The position numbers and the translations under genes are program-made. DNA of 64,000 nt from JAIQFL01 sp035295745 (GTDB lineage: Bacteria; Acidobacteriota; Terriglobia; Bryobacterales; Bryobacteraceae): the NCBI GenBank assembly GCA_035295745.1, contig DATGIL010000043.1, positions 43,345 to 107,344 of the forward strand, in the 5' to 3' direction. This document shows positions 16,815-25,648 of the stretch, in pieces. The stretch's first letter is position 1. Each line of letters opens with the position of its first letter. A model generated the notes under the pieces. The model did no database searches. It saw nothing but the letters and a program-made list of their open reading frames with translations, and was not told the DNA's origin.

Positions 16815-17507
16815 ATGCTAAAAGTATTATCTGCTGCGGCCGCTGTGTCGGCCTTGGCGGCATCGATTTCCTTTGCGGACGCAATTCCTTCCCGCACAGT
16901 TTACGGCAACTACATTGAAGCCCGGACCGCCGACGTTTACACCGGCCCCTGCTTCGCTAACGGTGAAGCCGAACAGGTGGGCCGCGAGGCCGTGTTTGGC
17001 TGGAAGATTACCAACGGCGACTGGCATGGCGTGAATTTGGCTGGCCTGGCTGTGGTCGGCGTCGTCCGATCCGAGCACACCCTGGGACTCGCTTCGGAGC
17101 CAGTCAATCCCGCCAAAGCCGTTCTGATCGTCGACAGCCGCGCGAATGCCGAACAGCGTCTCGCTCTCCAGAGTTTCGCCCGGCAGATGGGAGGCGAGCT
17201 GTTGAAGGACGTAGTCAAGGTGGACTATGTGCCGATCGACCTGACCATCCAGGACAACAATATCCATGGTGGCGCCACCAAGCTGACCGCGGGCTCCCTG
17301 GCGTCCATTCAGACGCGCGCTTTAAATTCGGGCGACCATGTTTGCGGCAACGAAGAAGTCTGGTATCCGCCATTGACCGCCGTGGAGCATGTCATGCCGG
17401 CGTACGCGCTCGACAATTCCTTCACGGGCGAAGGACTCGGCGAAACGTGGCACAATCGCATGCGGCGCAGCGGCTTCGTGGGTACGTTCCAGGTCCCTGC
17501 ACAGTAA
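16815..17507 (+). CDS. DUF1326 domain protein, secreted
   Basis: The 230-residue protein has a signal peptide (about 1-22, SISFADA) and the opening of DUF1326, YGNYIEARTADVYTGPCFAN. This continues with VGREAVFGWKITNGDWHGV and VLIVDSRANAEQRLALQSFA. The function of the family is not established. GGGAG lies upstream of the ATG. Its stop overlaps the start of the lactonase gene by one base (TAATG), which implies translational coupling. Confidence 0.85.
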   Translation: MLKVLSAAAAVSALAASISFADAIPSRTVYGNYIEARTADVYTGPCFANGEAEQVGREAVFGWKITNGDWHGVNLAGLAVVGVVRSEHTLGLASEPVNPAKAVLIVDSRANAEQRLALQSFARQMGGELLKDVVKVDYVPIDLTIQDNNIHGGATKLTAGSLASIQTRALNSGDHVCGNEEVWYPPLTAVEHVMPAYALDNSFTGEGLGETWHNRMRRSGFVGTFQVPAQ

Positions 17508-18640
17508 TGACGAAAATCAGGTTGACATTGGTGGCGACGATGCTGCTGACCGGTGCCGTCGCCAACGCCGCGGACTATCTCGTTTACGCAGGCACGTATA
17601 CCAAAGGCGCCAGTAAAGGCATTTACGCCTTTCGCTTTCAAACTGCAACTGGAAAACTGACGCCGATCGGGGTGGCTGCGGAGTCGGTAAACCCTTCGTT
17701 CCTGGTCGCTGATTCGAGCCATCGCTTCCTCTATGCGGTGAACGAGGACAAGGCAGGCGATCGTCCCGGGGACACCGTCAGCGCCTTCTCGATCGATGCC
17801 AAGAGCGGGAAGTTGACGTTCCTCAATCAAGTTTCAGCAAGAGGGGTATGGCCGTGTCACCTGGCTCTCGATAAGACCGGTAAATGGCTGGCGGTCGCCA
17901 ACTATGGGAGCGGGACGATGGCGCTGATGCCGATCCAATCCGATGGACGCGTCGGAGAAGCCACGGTCGTGGAGAAGCACGAAGGGTCGGGCGTCAACCA
18001 CGATCGCCAGGAGGGACCGCATGCCCACGAGGTGGTCTTCTCGCCCGACAATCGCTTTCTCCTGCTCGCCGACTTGGGCCTCGACAAGATTTTCGTCTAC
18101 CATTTCGATGCCGCGAAAGGTACCCTCACGCCGGCCGAACAGCCTTTCGCCAAAGTCGCTCCCGGAGCGGGTGTGCGGCACATGGCGTTTCATCCCAACG
18201 GCAAGGTGCTGTACGCGATCAACGAAATGGGCTCGACGGTGACGGCGTTCCGTTACGATGCCGCGAAGGGCGCTCTCTCCGATTTCCAGACTGTTTCCAC
18301 GCTGCCAGCGAGTTTCAAGGGCTCCAGCACCACGGCGGAGGTGGCTGTAAACGCGGCCCGTACCATCCTCTACGGCTCGAATCGCGGGCACGACAGCGTG
18401 GCGGTCTTTTCCATCGACCCGGAGAAGTTCACGCTGACGGCGATGGATCATTCGCCAACGCTGGGCAAAACGCCGCGGCATTTTACGTTGGACCCGAGCG
18501 GCGAATATCTGCTGGCTGCCAATCAGGATTCCAACGATATCGTGGTCTTTCGTGTGCACCCGAGAACGGGACAACTGACACCCGTGGGACGGCCCGTCAC
18601 CGACGCCCCGATGCCAGTCTGCATTCTGTTCATTCCATAA
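17507..18640 (+). CDS. Lactonase family protein (6-phosphogluconolactonase-type seven-bladed propeller)
   Basis: The 377-residue protein has a signal peptide (residues 1-21, ANAAD) and then a beta-propeller built of repeated blades, for example YLVYAGTYTKGASKGIYAF, SFLVADSSHRFLYAVNE, HEVVFSPDNRFLLLADLG and RHFTLDPSGEYLLAANQDS. This matches the Pgl/YbhE lactonase family that opens 6-phosphogluconolactone and related lactones. The export signal suggests a periplasmic sugar-lactone or another lactone substrate rather than the pentose phosphate pathway. The start ATG at 17507 overlaps the preceding stop. Confidence 0.87.
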   Translation: MTKIRLTLVATMLLTGAVANAADYLVYAGTYTKGASKGIYAFRFQTATGKLTPIGVAAESVNPSFLVADSSHRFLYAVNEDKAGDRPGDTVSAFSIDAKSGKLTFLNQVSARGVWPCHLALDKTGKWLAVANYGSGTMALMPIQSDGRVGEATVVEKHEGSGVNHDRQEGPHAHEVVFSPDNRFLLLADLGLDKIFVYHFDAAKGTLTPAEQPFAKVAPGAGVRHMAFHPNGKVLYAINEMGSTVTAFRYDAAKGALSDFQTVSTLPASFKGSSTTAEVAVNAARTILYGSNRGHDSVAVFSIDPEKFTLTAMDHSPTLGKTPRHFTLDPSGEYLLAANQDSNDIVVFRVHPRTGQLTPVGRPVTDAPMPVCILFIP

Positions 18641-18658
18641 GAACGCCTCATCAAATCG

Positions 18659-18673
18659 TTTAGCAGGACTAAA
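18659..18673. promoter_or_regulatory. Possible LysR box (TTTAG-N5-CTAAA)
   Basis: A 15-bp interrupted dyad TTTAG-CAGGA-CTAAA fits the T-N11-A LysR consensus. It lies 33 bp upstream of the LysR-type regulator's ATG and 18 bp after the lactonase stop. Autoregulation by the adjacent LysR protein is the natural inference. Confidence 0.4.
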
Positions 18674-18706
18674 GGGATTGTGAGATCCTCGGATCTGGGA
18701 GGATCC

Positions 18707-19597
18707 ATGAACATCCGCCAGTTCGAGGTGTTTCTCGCGGTAATGGAGAACAGCAGTGTCACGCGAAGCGCCGAGAAGCTCTCGATCTCTCCCGGGGCTG
18801 TAAGTTTACAACTGCAGAGCCTGGCGGCGGAACTGGGAGCCGACCTGTTCGCGCGCGCCGGCAAACGCCTCGCTCCCACTCCGCAGGCCTTCCGGCTGGC
18901 CGAGCGGGCGCGGGAGATCATGAAAACGCTGCAGGAGATCCAGCAGGAGTTCGAGAACGATCCGATGCGGGATGGCCGCCCCTTCCACTTCGCCACGGGC
19001 GCCACCACCCTGATTCACCGCCTAGGCAAACCGCTCCGCCAGATGCGCAAGAAGTTTCCCGGGGCGCAGGTCCACGTCTCGGTCATGCCGACCGAGTCGA
19101 TTGTGGCGGGGCTGATCAACCGGCGTTTCGACCTGGGATTGATCTCCTTGCCGTGGCCTGAGGAAGGTCTGAAGATCGTGCCGTTGTTCGAGGAGGAGTT
19201 GCTGGTACTGAGGCCGTCACCCACGCGCATGCGCCACGGGAACATCGCCACAATCGCAGCGGCCGAACTGACCTCGGTGCCGTTCCTGCTGTATCCGAAA
19301 CACAGCAACATGCGGAGCAAGATCGACGGCTTCTTCGCGGAACTCGGTTTGTCACCAAAAGTGGTGATGGAGGCGGACGACACGGAAGCCATCAAGCGCA
19401 TGGTGGAGAGCGGATTTGGCTACTCGATTCTCCCCCAGTTTGCATTGCGTGACCGGCCATCTCGCTTCCAGACGCTGCGCGTCGCAGGGCATCGGCTCCT
19501 GCGGCGGCAAGCGCTGGCGATGCCGCGAACCGACTATCCGCGGGCCCTCACCCTGGCGGTGGCGAGTTTTCTCCAGGAGGCCCTGGCAAACGACTGA
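18707..19597 (+). CDS. LysR-family transcriptional regulator
   Basis: The 296-residue protein has an N-terminal winged helix (MNIRQFEVFLAVMENSSVTR, AEKLSISPGAVSLQLQSLAA, LGADLFARAGKRLAPT) and a periplasmic-binding-protein-like effector domain (about 90-296). The ATG at 18707 is preceded by GGGAGG; a GTG nine codons upstream is also open but lacks a site. Target genes are unknown. It follows the lactonase gene on the same strand, and repeat array C begins downstream. The effector domain sequence does not reveal the ligand. Confidence 0.9.
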   Translation: MNIRQFEVFLAVMENSSVTRSAEKLSISPGAVSLQLQSLAAELGADLFARAGKRLAPTPQAFRLAERAREIMKTLQEIQQEFENDPMRDGRPFHFATGATTLIHRLGKPLRQMRKKFPGAQVHVSVMPTESIVAGLINRRFDLGLISLPWPEEGLKIVPLFEEELLVLRPSPTRMRHGNIATIAAAELTSVPFLLYPKHSNMRSKIDGFFAELGLSPKVVMEADDTEAIKRMVESGFGYSILPQFALRDRPSRFQTLRVAGHRLLRRQALAMPRTDYPRALTLAVASFLQEALAND

Positions 19598-19635
19598 TGT
19601 TGGTTCGAGGCGCCCACTCTTTAACGTGGCTTCAT

Positions 19636-19983
19636 GGCTCGTTGCGCGCCGCGCGTTGGCAAGCGATGCATGATCACTCCGAAAAATCACGTTGCGAGCC
19701 GCGCGCGTGAGCAAGCGATGCCCAATCTCCGAAAAATCACTCCCTTAGGGTCGTGCCTCGTTGCGCGCCGCGCACGTGAGCAAGCGATGCCTGATCACTC
19801 CGTAAAATCACGTCGTGGCTCGTTGCGCGCCGCGCGCGTAAGCAAGGGATGCCCAATCGCTCCGAGAATCACTCCCTTACGGTCGTAGCTCCTTGCGAGC
19901 CGCGCGCGTAAGCAAGCGATGCCCATTCCCTCCGAAAAATCACGTCGTAGCTCGTTGCGAGCCGCGCGCGTAAGCAAGCGATG
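19636..19983. repeat. Family 1 palindromic repeat, array C (inverted orientation)
   Basis: This fills most of the 438-bp gap between the LysR gene and mtnA. Six units read GTTGCGAGCCGCGCGCGTAA followed by GCAAGCGATG, beginning near 19641, 19691, 19760, 19822, 19892 and 19954, so the period alternates between about 50 and 70 bp. The intervening segments are also related to each other (CCGAAAAATCAC recurs). The units are the reverse complement of those in arrays A, B, D and E. The array starts about 39 nt after the LysR stop. Confidence 0.87.
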
Positions 19984-20035
19984 TCCTAATCGCTTCTTCT
20001 CAGCATTCCGGTAGAATGAGATCTGCTGCCCGACA

Positions 20036-21073
20036 ATGGTAGAGACGATTGAATGGACCGATCGCGGCGTCGTGATGATCGATCAGACGCGGCTGCCGCT
20101 TGAAGAAAGCTACGTAACCTGCACCTCCTATGAGGAAGTCGCCACGGCAATCCGCGACATGATCATCCGCGGCGCTCCCGCGATCGGAGTGGCGGCCGCG
20201 ATGGGAGTCGCGCTTGGAGTCCAGCACGCCGCCGACGGCACGATGGATTCGCAAATCGACAAAATTTGCGAGACCCTGGCAGGCACGCGTCCCACGGCCG
20301 TTAATCTCTTCTGGGCAATCGATCGGATGCGCCGCGTGTACGCGTCGCTGCGGGGGCAACCGCCTGCTGAGATCCGATGCCACATGATCCAGGAGGCACT
20401 GCTGATCCGTGAAGAAGACATCGCCATCAATCGTGCGATCGGCCGGCACGGCGCGCCTCTGGTGCCCGACCACAAAACGGTGCTGACGCATTGCAATGCA
20501 GGCGCGCTCGCCACCGCCGGCTACGGCACAGCGCTGGGGGTGATCCGCGCGGCGGTGGAGTCCGGAAAACAGGTGGACGTCTTCGCCGACGAGACCCGCC
20601 CGTTTCTGCAGGGAGCCCGCCTCACCGTCTGGGAACTGCAGCAGGATGGCATTCCAACCACACTCATCACCGACAATATGGCCGGCCACTTCATGCGCTC
20701 CGGCCGCATCGGATGCGTGGTGGTAGGCGCCGACCGCATCGCGGCCAATGGCGACGTGGCCAACAAAATCGGCACGTACTCCGTGGCGGTTCTAGCCCGT
20801 GAGAACAACGTCCCGTTCTTTGTGGCCGCGCCCATCTCTACGCTCGATCTCACCCTTCCGTCGGGTGACGGCATTCCCATCGAGCAGCGGTCGGCAGCGG
20901 AGGTCACACATGTGTTTGGCCACCGCGTCGCACCGGCGGGAACTGCCGTCCAGAATCCAGCTTTCGATGTCACGCCGTCGCGCTATGTCACGGCCATCAT
21001 CACCGAGCGCGGCGTGGCGCGCGCACCCTACGAGGAGTCGCTACGGGAATTGGCGGGCTCCAAGTTATCCTAG
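20036..21073 (+). CDS. mtnA: S-methyl-5-thioribose-1-phosphate isomerase
   Basis: The 345-residue enzyme of the methionine salvage pathway converts 5-methylthioribose-1-phosphate to the ribulose isomer. The catalytic cysteine C153 lies in THCNAGALATAGYGTALGV and the aspartate D233 in VVVGADRIAANGDV, with the same 80-residue spacing as in characterised enzymes. MIIRGAPAIGVAAAMGVALG is also diagnostic. Length is normal. No other salvage gene (mtnK, mtnB-D, mtnP) is adjacent. A thioredoxin-like gene follows after 13 nt. Paralogous eIF2B-like or ribose-1,5-bisphosphate isomerases are less likely given these motifs. Confidence 0.93.
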   Translation: MVETIEWTDRGVVMIDQTRLPLEESYVTCTSYEEVATAIRDMIIRGAPAIGVAAAMGVALGVQHAADGTMDSQIDKICETLAGTRPTAVNLFWAIDRMRRVYASLRGQPPAEIRCHMIQEALLIREEDIAINRAIGRHGAPLVPDHKTVLTHCNAGALATAGYGTALGVIRAAVESGKQVDVFADETRPFLQGARLTVWELQQDGIPTTLITDNMAGHFMRSGRIGCVVVGADRIAANGDVANKIGTYSVAVLARENNVPFFVAAPISTLDLTLPSGDGIPIEQRSAAEVTHVFGHRVAPAGTAVQNPAFDVTPSRYVTAIITERGVARAPYEESLRELAGSKLS

Positions 21074-21086
21074 AAGAGAACCACTC

Positions 21087-21599
21087 ATGCGAACGATCTG
21101 TTTCCTTTTGCTTTGCGCTATGACACTGCTTGCCGCCGATCCGCCGCGTCGGGCGCCCGGCTTTTCTCTCCCCGACCTGAAAGGCGTGCAGCACGATCTG
21201 GCCGATTATCGCGGTAAGGTCGTCGTCCTGGAGTTCATGCAAACTACCTGCCCGCACTGCGCCGCTTTCACCGATGTGCTCGAGAAAGTGAAGCTGAAAT
21301 TCGGATCGAAAGTGGAGATTCTGGCGATCGCAAATCCGCCGGACAATCAGAACACCATGGCCGCATTCGTCTCCGGCCACAAGGTAACGTATCCCATGGT
21401 GTATGACATGGGTCAAGTGGCTTATTCGTATTTGCGAGTGGTGCAGTTCGATCTTCCGCAGGTGTACGTGATCGATACCAATGGCATGATCCAGCGCCAC
21501 TTCGAGTACGGCCCGATGTCGCGCGACATCTTCGAAGGCAATGGCCTGTTGAACGAAGTGGAGCGCGTGATCAGTATCTCGGCGGCAGCCAGGAAATAG
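21087..21599 (+). CDS. Exported thioredoxin-like (TlpA/redoxin) protein
   Basis: The 170-residue protein has a signal peptide (about 1-17) and a thioredoxin fold with VVVLEFMQTTCPHCAAFTDV. The CPHC active site is the type found in oxidising or periplasmic thiol proteins. PQVYVIDTNGMIQRHFEYG near the end contains the cis-proline loop. The ATG at 21087 follows GAAGAGAA and lies 13 nt after mtnA. It probably handles disulfides in the periplasm; no cytochrome c maturation partner is adjacent. Confidence 0.87.
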   Translation: MRTICFLLLCAMTLLAADPPRRAPGFSLPDLKGVQHDLADYRGKVVVLEFMQTTCPHCAAFTDVLEKVKLKFGSKVEILAIANPPDNQNTMAAFVSGHKVTYPMVYDMGQVAYSYLRVVQFDLPQVYVIDTNGMIQRHFEYGPMSRDIFEGNGLLNEVERVISISAAARK

Positions 21600-21701
21600 A
21601 GCCGGCGGCGGGCGCTGGGCCAGCCCGTAACCCCTAAGCCCACGCCCTCGTCTTTTCCGATATCCTGTATTTTCGGAAGATCCTTCAGGCCGCGAGGGGC
21701 A

Positions 21702-22337
21702 ATGCCGCCGACACTACTCACCATTTTTATTGCTACTTACGGAGCTGTTTTTGTTGCCGAAATCGTGGGCGACAAGCTGCTCTACACGACGGGAGTCCTG
21801 GCCACACGATACCGTGCCGCCCCGATCCTGTGCGGGATGGCACTTGCCTTCATGGCGAAAATGGGAGTGGCGGTAGCAGTTGGCGAGGCCATTTCTAAGC
21901 TGCCGCGCTATCTGGTGGCCGCGATCACGGCGATCAACTTCTTCGGAATTGCGCTGGTGCTGTGGCGTAAGCCGGACAAGCGCGAAGTGAAAGAAAAGGA
22001 GTATCCCGCTTCACGCGCCATGATGGTTTCCTTCGCCGCTATCTTCTTTTCCGAGTGGGGAGACGTGGGACAGCTCACTGCCGCCGGCATGTCAGCGAAG
22101 TTCGCCGGTTTTCCGCTGGTCGTCTGGTTTGGAGCCGTGGGTGCGATGGTCACAAAAGGCGCACTCGCCGCCTCTATCGGCGCCAGCGTACGTAAGTGGA
22201 TTCAGGAGCACCTTGCGCCGAAGACCATCCGCTATGCGGCGGTTGGATTGTTGCTGGTTCTGGGTGTGCTCTCGGTAGTGGAGATTCTCACGGAAGTGCA
22301 TGAAGCACCAAGCATGATTCTGCCTTTCACGCGCTAG
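21702..22337 (+). CDS. GDT1/TMEM165 (UPF0016)-like cation transporter
   Basis: The 211-residue membrane protein has about six hydrophobic segments in two halves. The second half holds the family motif in FFSEWGDVGQLTAAG (E-x-G-D). The first half has AEIVGDKLLYTTGVLA, with one extra residue between the Glu and the Gly-Asp pair compared with the usual ExGD[KR]. Family members move Ca2+, Mn2+ or H+ across membranes. The start follows GAGGGGC. The MFS gene begins 6 nt after the stop, so the two are probably one transcript. The ion specificity cannot be read here. Confidence 0.83.
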   Translation: MPPTLLTIFIATYGAVFVAEIVGDKLLYTTGVLATRYRAAPILCGMALAFMAKMGVAVAVGEAISKLPRYLVAAITAINFFGIALVLWRKPDKREVKEKEYPASRAMMVSFAAIFFSEWGDVGQLTAAGMSAKFAGFPLVVWFGAVGAMVTKGALAASIGASVRKWIQEHLAPKTIRYAAVGLLLVLGVLSVVEILTEVHEAPSMILPFTR

Positions 22338-22343
22338 GCGAAT

Positions 22344-23543
22344 ATGGCACAAGCTTTCGTATCCAAAGAGCAACGCGCCTGGGCGATCCGCTTCATTCTC
22401 TGTCTTGGATTGGTCAGCCTGTTCGCGGACATGACCTACGAAGGCGCTTACAGCATCATCGGGCCCTTTCTGAAGGATCTGGGAGCGACGGCTGCGCAGG
22501 TGGGGTTGATTGCCGGGTTGGGAGAGATGATTGCGGCGAGCTTACGGCTCTTCTCGGGCAGGTTTGCCGACCGCACCCGCGCCTACTGGACGATCGCGAT
22601 CTTCGGCTACGCTCTGAACCTGTTGGTGGTGCCTGCGCTCGCGCTGGCAGGCAATTGGCAAATGGCGGCGCTGCTGGTAGTGGCCGAACGTACCGGAAAG
22701 GCGCTGCGCGGGCCGGCCCGCGATGTGTTGCTCTCGGAAGCCACGGGCAAAGTCGGCCACGGATTCGGATTCGGCGTGCACGCCGCGATGGATCAGACGG
22801 GAGCCGTCGTGGGTCCGCTGATGATGGCACTGGCGGTGGCGAAGACACATCACTTCGGCCCGGCCTTCATCCGGCTCGCCTTCCCCGCGGCTGGCGCCTT
22901 GATGGCTCTTCTGCTGGCGCGCGCGGTGTACCGCGGAAAGGCGGCGGAAGCGCCTCAGAAGAAGTTGGCTCCGCAACGCGTTCTGCCGCGGGTATTCTGG
23001 CTGTACGTGACTGCGGCCGGCGTGCTGGCCTGCGGCTTCATCGATTTTCCGCTGCTCGCCTATCACTTCCAGAAGACCGAGATGGTCAAGCCGGCGATCA
23101 TTCCGCTGCTCTATGCCGGAGCGATGGGGGTCAACGGGCTGACGGCGTTGATCCTGGGAAAGCTGTTCGACCGCTTCGGGATTGCGGTGCTGAGCTTCTC
23201 GATTCTGGTCTCGATGCTGGCACTGCCGCTGGGGTTCCTGGGTGGTCCGATTGGCGCCATCGCCAGCGTGGCCTGTTGGGCAATCGGATTAGGCGCTCAA
23301 GACGCCTCGCTGCGCGCCGGAATCTCGCAGGTGGTCTCGATGAACAAACGCGGCGGCGCGTTTGGCGCCTTCAACGGCGTCTTCGGTGTGGCGTGGTTTC
23401 TGGGCAGCGCTGCCATGGGGTTGCTGTACGATCATTCCCTCGTGGCCGTGGTGGTCTTCGGAATGCTGATGCAGGTGGCGGCAGCCGCGATGTTCCTGTG
23501 GCTTCGCAGGCCGCTGGCTGAGGCCGTGGCAGCAGCGGCGTAA
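22344..23543 (+). CDS. MFS transporter
   Basis: The 399-residue membrane protein has about 12 hydrophobic segments. The N-terminal half has SLFADMTYEGAYSIIGPFL and GRFADRTRAYWTIAIFGYAL, the loop 2-3 signature of major facilitator proteins. AERTGKALRGPARDVLLSEA resembles a group of acidobacterial and proteobacterial MFS proteins of unknown substrate. It lies 6 nt after the GDT1-like gene and 19 nt before the next gene on the same strand. Direction of transport and substrate are unknown. Confidence 0.87.
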   Translation: MAQAFVSKEQRAWAIRFILCLGLVSLFADMTYEGAYSIIGPFLKDLGATAAQVGLIAGLGEMIAASLRLFSGRFADRTRAYWTIAIFGYALNLLVVPALALAGNWQMAALLVVAERTGKALRGPARDVLLSEATGKVGHGFGFGVHAAMDQTGAVVGPLMMALAVAKTHHFGPAFIRLAFPAAGALMALLLARAVYRGKAAEAPQKKLAPQRVLPRVFWLYVTAAGVLACGFIDFPLLAYHFQKTEMVKPAIIPLLYAGAMGVNGLTALILGKLFDRFGIAVLSFSILVSMLALPLGFLGGPIGAIASVACWAIGLGAQDASLRAGISQVVSMNKRGGAFGAFNGVFGVAWFLGSAAMGLLYDHSLVAVVVFGMLMQVAAAAMFLWLRRPLAEAVAAAA

Positions 23544-23562
23544 GCAACACAAAGGGGGTCCG

Positions 23563-25431
23563 ATGAAACCTGGCGTCTGGTCTCTGCTGACCTTTTGCCT
23601 CAGCACTCCGGCGTTTTCTCAGGTGGATGTTCATCTGTCGCTTCTCGATGGCAAGACGAGCTATCGCAGCGGCGAGCCCATTCGACTGGTCTTGACTTTC
23701 AGCGCATTGAGCGGCAGCTACATGCTGAACATGACCGGCGAGAAGCCGATGTCGAACCTGGAAGAGGTTGTCATTACACCCGAAACTGGCGTCTACGATT
23801 GGCTCAAGGACTACCGCGTCGGTCATCCCGACAGGCGCGATTACGCCAACTTCACCAATCTTTCAGGAACCTCTCCCCAGATCGTCGAACTGGCGCTCAA
23901 CGACTACTACCGCTTGGACGGCCCCGGCACCTACAACTTGCGGGTTACTACGAAACGCATCTTCCGCGGGACTGACCTAGTGGGCATGACTCCTGTCCCG
24001 CCCGTGACCTCGAACGAGGTGAGCTTCACCGTCACACCGATGACGGACGACGAGGAGCGCGCCGAAGTCGACCGCCTGACGGCAGCATTGGTCACCGTGC
24101 GAAGGGGTCCGCGGACGAACGATCGGGCTGCGAGCCAGCAGGCTGCGAATGAAGCGAGCAAGCTGGAGGACGATCTGATGTACCTCGCGGGCGAACCTTC
24201 CACCCGGGAGAAAGTGAGGCGGATGTATCAGAATCCGCCCTTCAACCTGCAGTATGGGCTCTTTATCGCGCGTAAACGGGCGCTCGTAGTGCAGACTCTC
24301 GAAGCAGCCCTGCGGGATCCGTCGGTGTGGCCCGGACCTTTGCTACTCGACACGGCCGACAGTTTGCGGCGACTTCTGTCGCCAGGACAACCAGCCGGAG
24401 ACACGCTCGAAACATACGAGTCGGCGCTCATTGAAAGCCTTCCGAAACGAACCGGTACAGCCCGAACCATGACCGAGAGCACGATCCTGCAGAATCTGCC
24501 GAAGGATCCTGTGCGGCGCAACGCGATACTGGCGGCGTTGCGTCCCACACTGCTCGCCGACTTCGAACATCTGGCGCCCGGACCGCTGCTCGGACCTTGG
24601 TGGGACGTAGTACGAGACGCAAGCCTGGAGCCAGCGCTCGCAGCGATGATTCGACGCTTCGCCGGGCGCGCTGTCGAGTCGCGCTATCTCGCCATCAAGC
24701 GGTTGATTGATCTGGCACCCGACAAGGCGCGTCCGTACGTGGTGGAAGAAATTGCGGACCCCAAGTCACGTATCGACTACGACGTCGTTTCGGCGCTGAA
24801 GGAACCAGTGCTGGCCGAAGCGGATGAACCGCTGCTCGCGATCTTTCAAGAGCGCGGATCGCAGGCGGACGACCGGGAGCAAATCCTGCAACGGAAGAGC
24901 GCATTGGCCGCCCGCTTCGCGTCGCCCGCGATTTACCACGGGATGCTCGAGATCTATCAGAAGTGGGGCGCGAAGTGGCCGAGTGAAGTCCGCGGCGGGG
25001 TTCTGGGCTATCTCGTGAGGGTTCACGAAGCGGAGACGCTCCCGATGATCGAACAGGAGTCGGCCTCGCTGCCCAACGAGGATTACCAGTTCTGGAACGC
25101 AGTGACGCGCGTCGCGAATCCGCCTGCCGTGGATGCCCTTCTGAAGAAACGGTTGGAGAGTGACGACCCTAAGGTTGTGGGCTGGGCGTCATACGTGATG
25201 ATGAACAACGGCCTCGCAGGCGACCAGGCCGCGCTACAGGCTCGCTTAGAGCGCTGGCGGAACCAGTGGCGCGGGCGGATTACCGAGGCTGATGACTATC
25301 AGAAAATGCTCGAAACGAACCTCGGCATTGCGCTGGTTCGCTCCCGGAAATGGCATCTTTCTGATGGCGAGGTGGAGTCGTTGCGGCGCGATTGTCTGAC
25401 GGCGCAATGCCAGAGGGAGTTGGTGCGGTAA
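23563..25431 (+). CDS. Secreted protein with HEAT-like helical repeats, function unknown
   Basis: The 622-residue protein starts at an ATG behind AAGGGGG. It has a signal peptide (residues 1-19, PAFSQ), then a beta-sandwich-like N-terminal domain (about 20-170) with GEPIRLVLTFSALSGSY and GPGTYNLRVTTKRIF. The rest (about 180-600) is mostly helical, with spaced segments resembling HEAT repeats (SRYLAIKRLIDLAPDKA, PLLAIFQERGSQADD, PAVDALLKKRLESDD). The layout suggests a periplasmic binding or scaffold protein. It is on the same strand as the MFS gene. No catalytic motif is seen. Confidence 0.75.
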   Translation: MKPGVWSLLTFCLSTPAFSQVDVHLSLLDGKTSYRSGEPIRLVLTFSALSGSYMLNMTGEKPMSNLEEVVITPETGVYDWLKDYRVGHPDRRDYANFTNLSGTSPQIVELALNDYYRLDGPGTYNLRVTTKRIFRGTDLVGMTPVPPVTSNEVSFTVTPMTDDEERAEVDRLTAALVTVRRGPRTNDRAASQQAANEASKLEDDLMYLAGEPSTREKVRRMYQNPPFNLQYGLFIARKRALVVQTLEAALRDPSVWPGPLLLDTADSLRRLLSPGQPAGDTLETYESALIESLPKRTGTARTMTESTILQNLPKDPVRRNAILAALRPTLLADFEHLAPGPLLGPWWDVVRDASLEPALAAMIRRFAGRAVESRYLAIKRLIDLAPDKARPYVVEEIADPKSRIDYDVVSALKEPVLAEADEPLLAIFQERGSQADDREQILQRKSALAARFASPAIYHGMLEIYQKWGAKWPSEVRGGVLGYLVRVHEAETLPMIEQESASLPNEDYQFWNAVTRVANPPAVDALLKKRLESDDPKVVGWASYVMMNNGLAGDQAALQARLERWRNQWRGRITEADDYQKMLETNLGIALVRSRKWHLSDGEVESLRRDCLTAQCQRELVR

Positions 25432-25446
25432 GCACTAGATTCCGGC

Positions 25447-25471
25447 CCCGTGTCATGGCTTGAGTTGGCAG
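25447..25471. repeat. Left copy of a 25-bp direct repeat flanking the receptor gene
   Basis: This segment (CCCCGTGTCATGGC, then TTGAGTTGGCA) matches 28675-28699 at 24 of 25 positions in the same orientation. The right copy contains the last codons and stop of the kinase gene (CQLKP-stop on the minus strand). The left copy also encodes CQLKP-stop, at the end of an otherwise unrelated minus-strand frame, so it looks like a relic of a kinase gene end. Confidence 0.7.
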
Positions 25472-25648
25472 ACGGGGGAATTCCGAAAGAACTCGACTGC
25501 CGGGTGAATTACGATTCGTGGTAGTACGTTCTGCCTTGGTCTACAATACCGTATCCCAAGAGCTTCCAAATCGGCACAAAACAAGCGCATGCCCAGCCGG
25601 AACCGAATCGAAGCGATCTGCAGTTGACGTGCCATGAGGTTTAACCCG

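Noticed and set aside
18684..18705. GATCCTC/GAGGATC inverted repeat before the lysR start as an operator
   Set aside because: The 3' arm coincides with the ribosome binding site GGGAGG and the arms are only 7 bp; chance similarity is more likely.
19636..19983. Array C as a CRISPR array (six units of about 30 bp at intervals of 50-70 bp)
   Set aside because: The intervening segments are related to each other rather than unique, the units are imperfect, the period is irregular and no cas gene is present.
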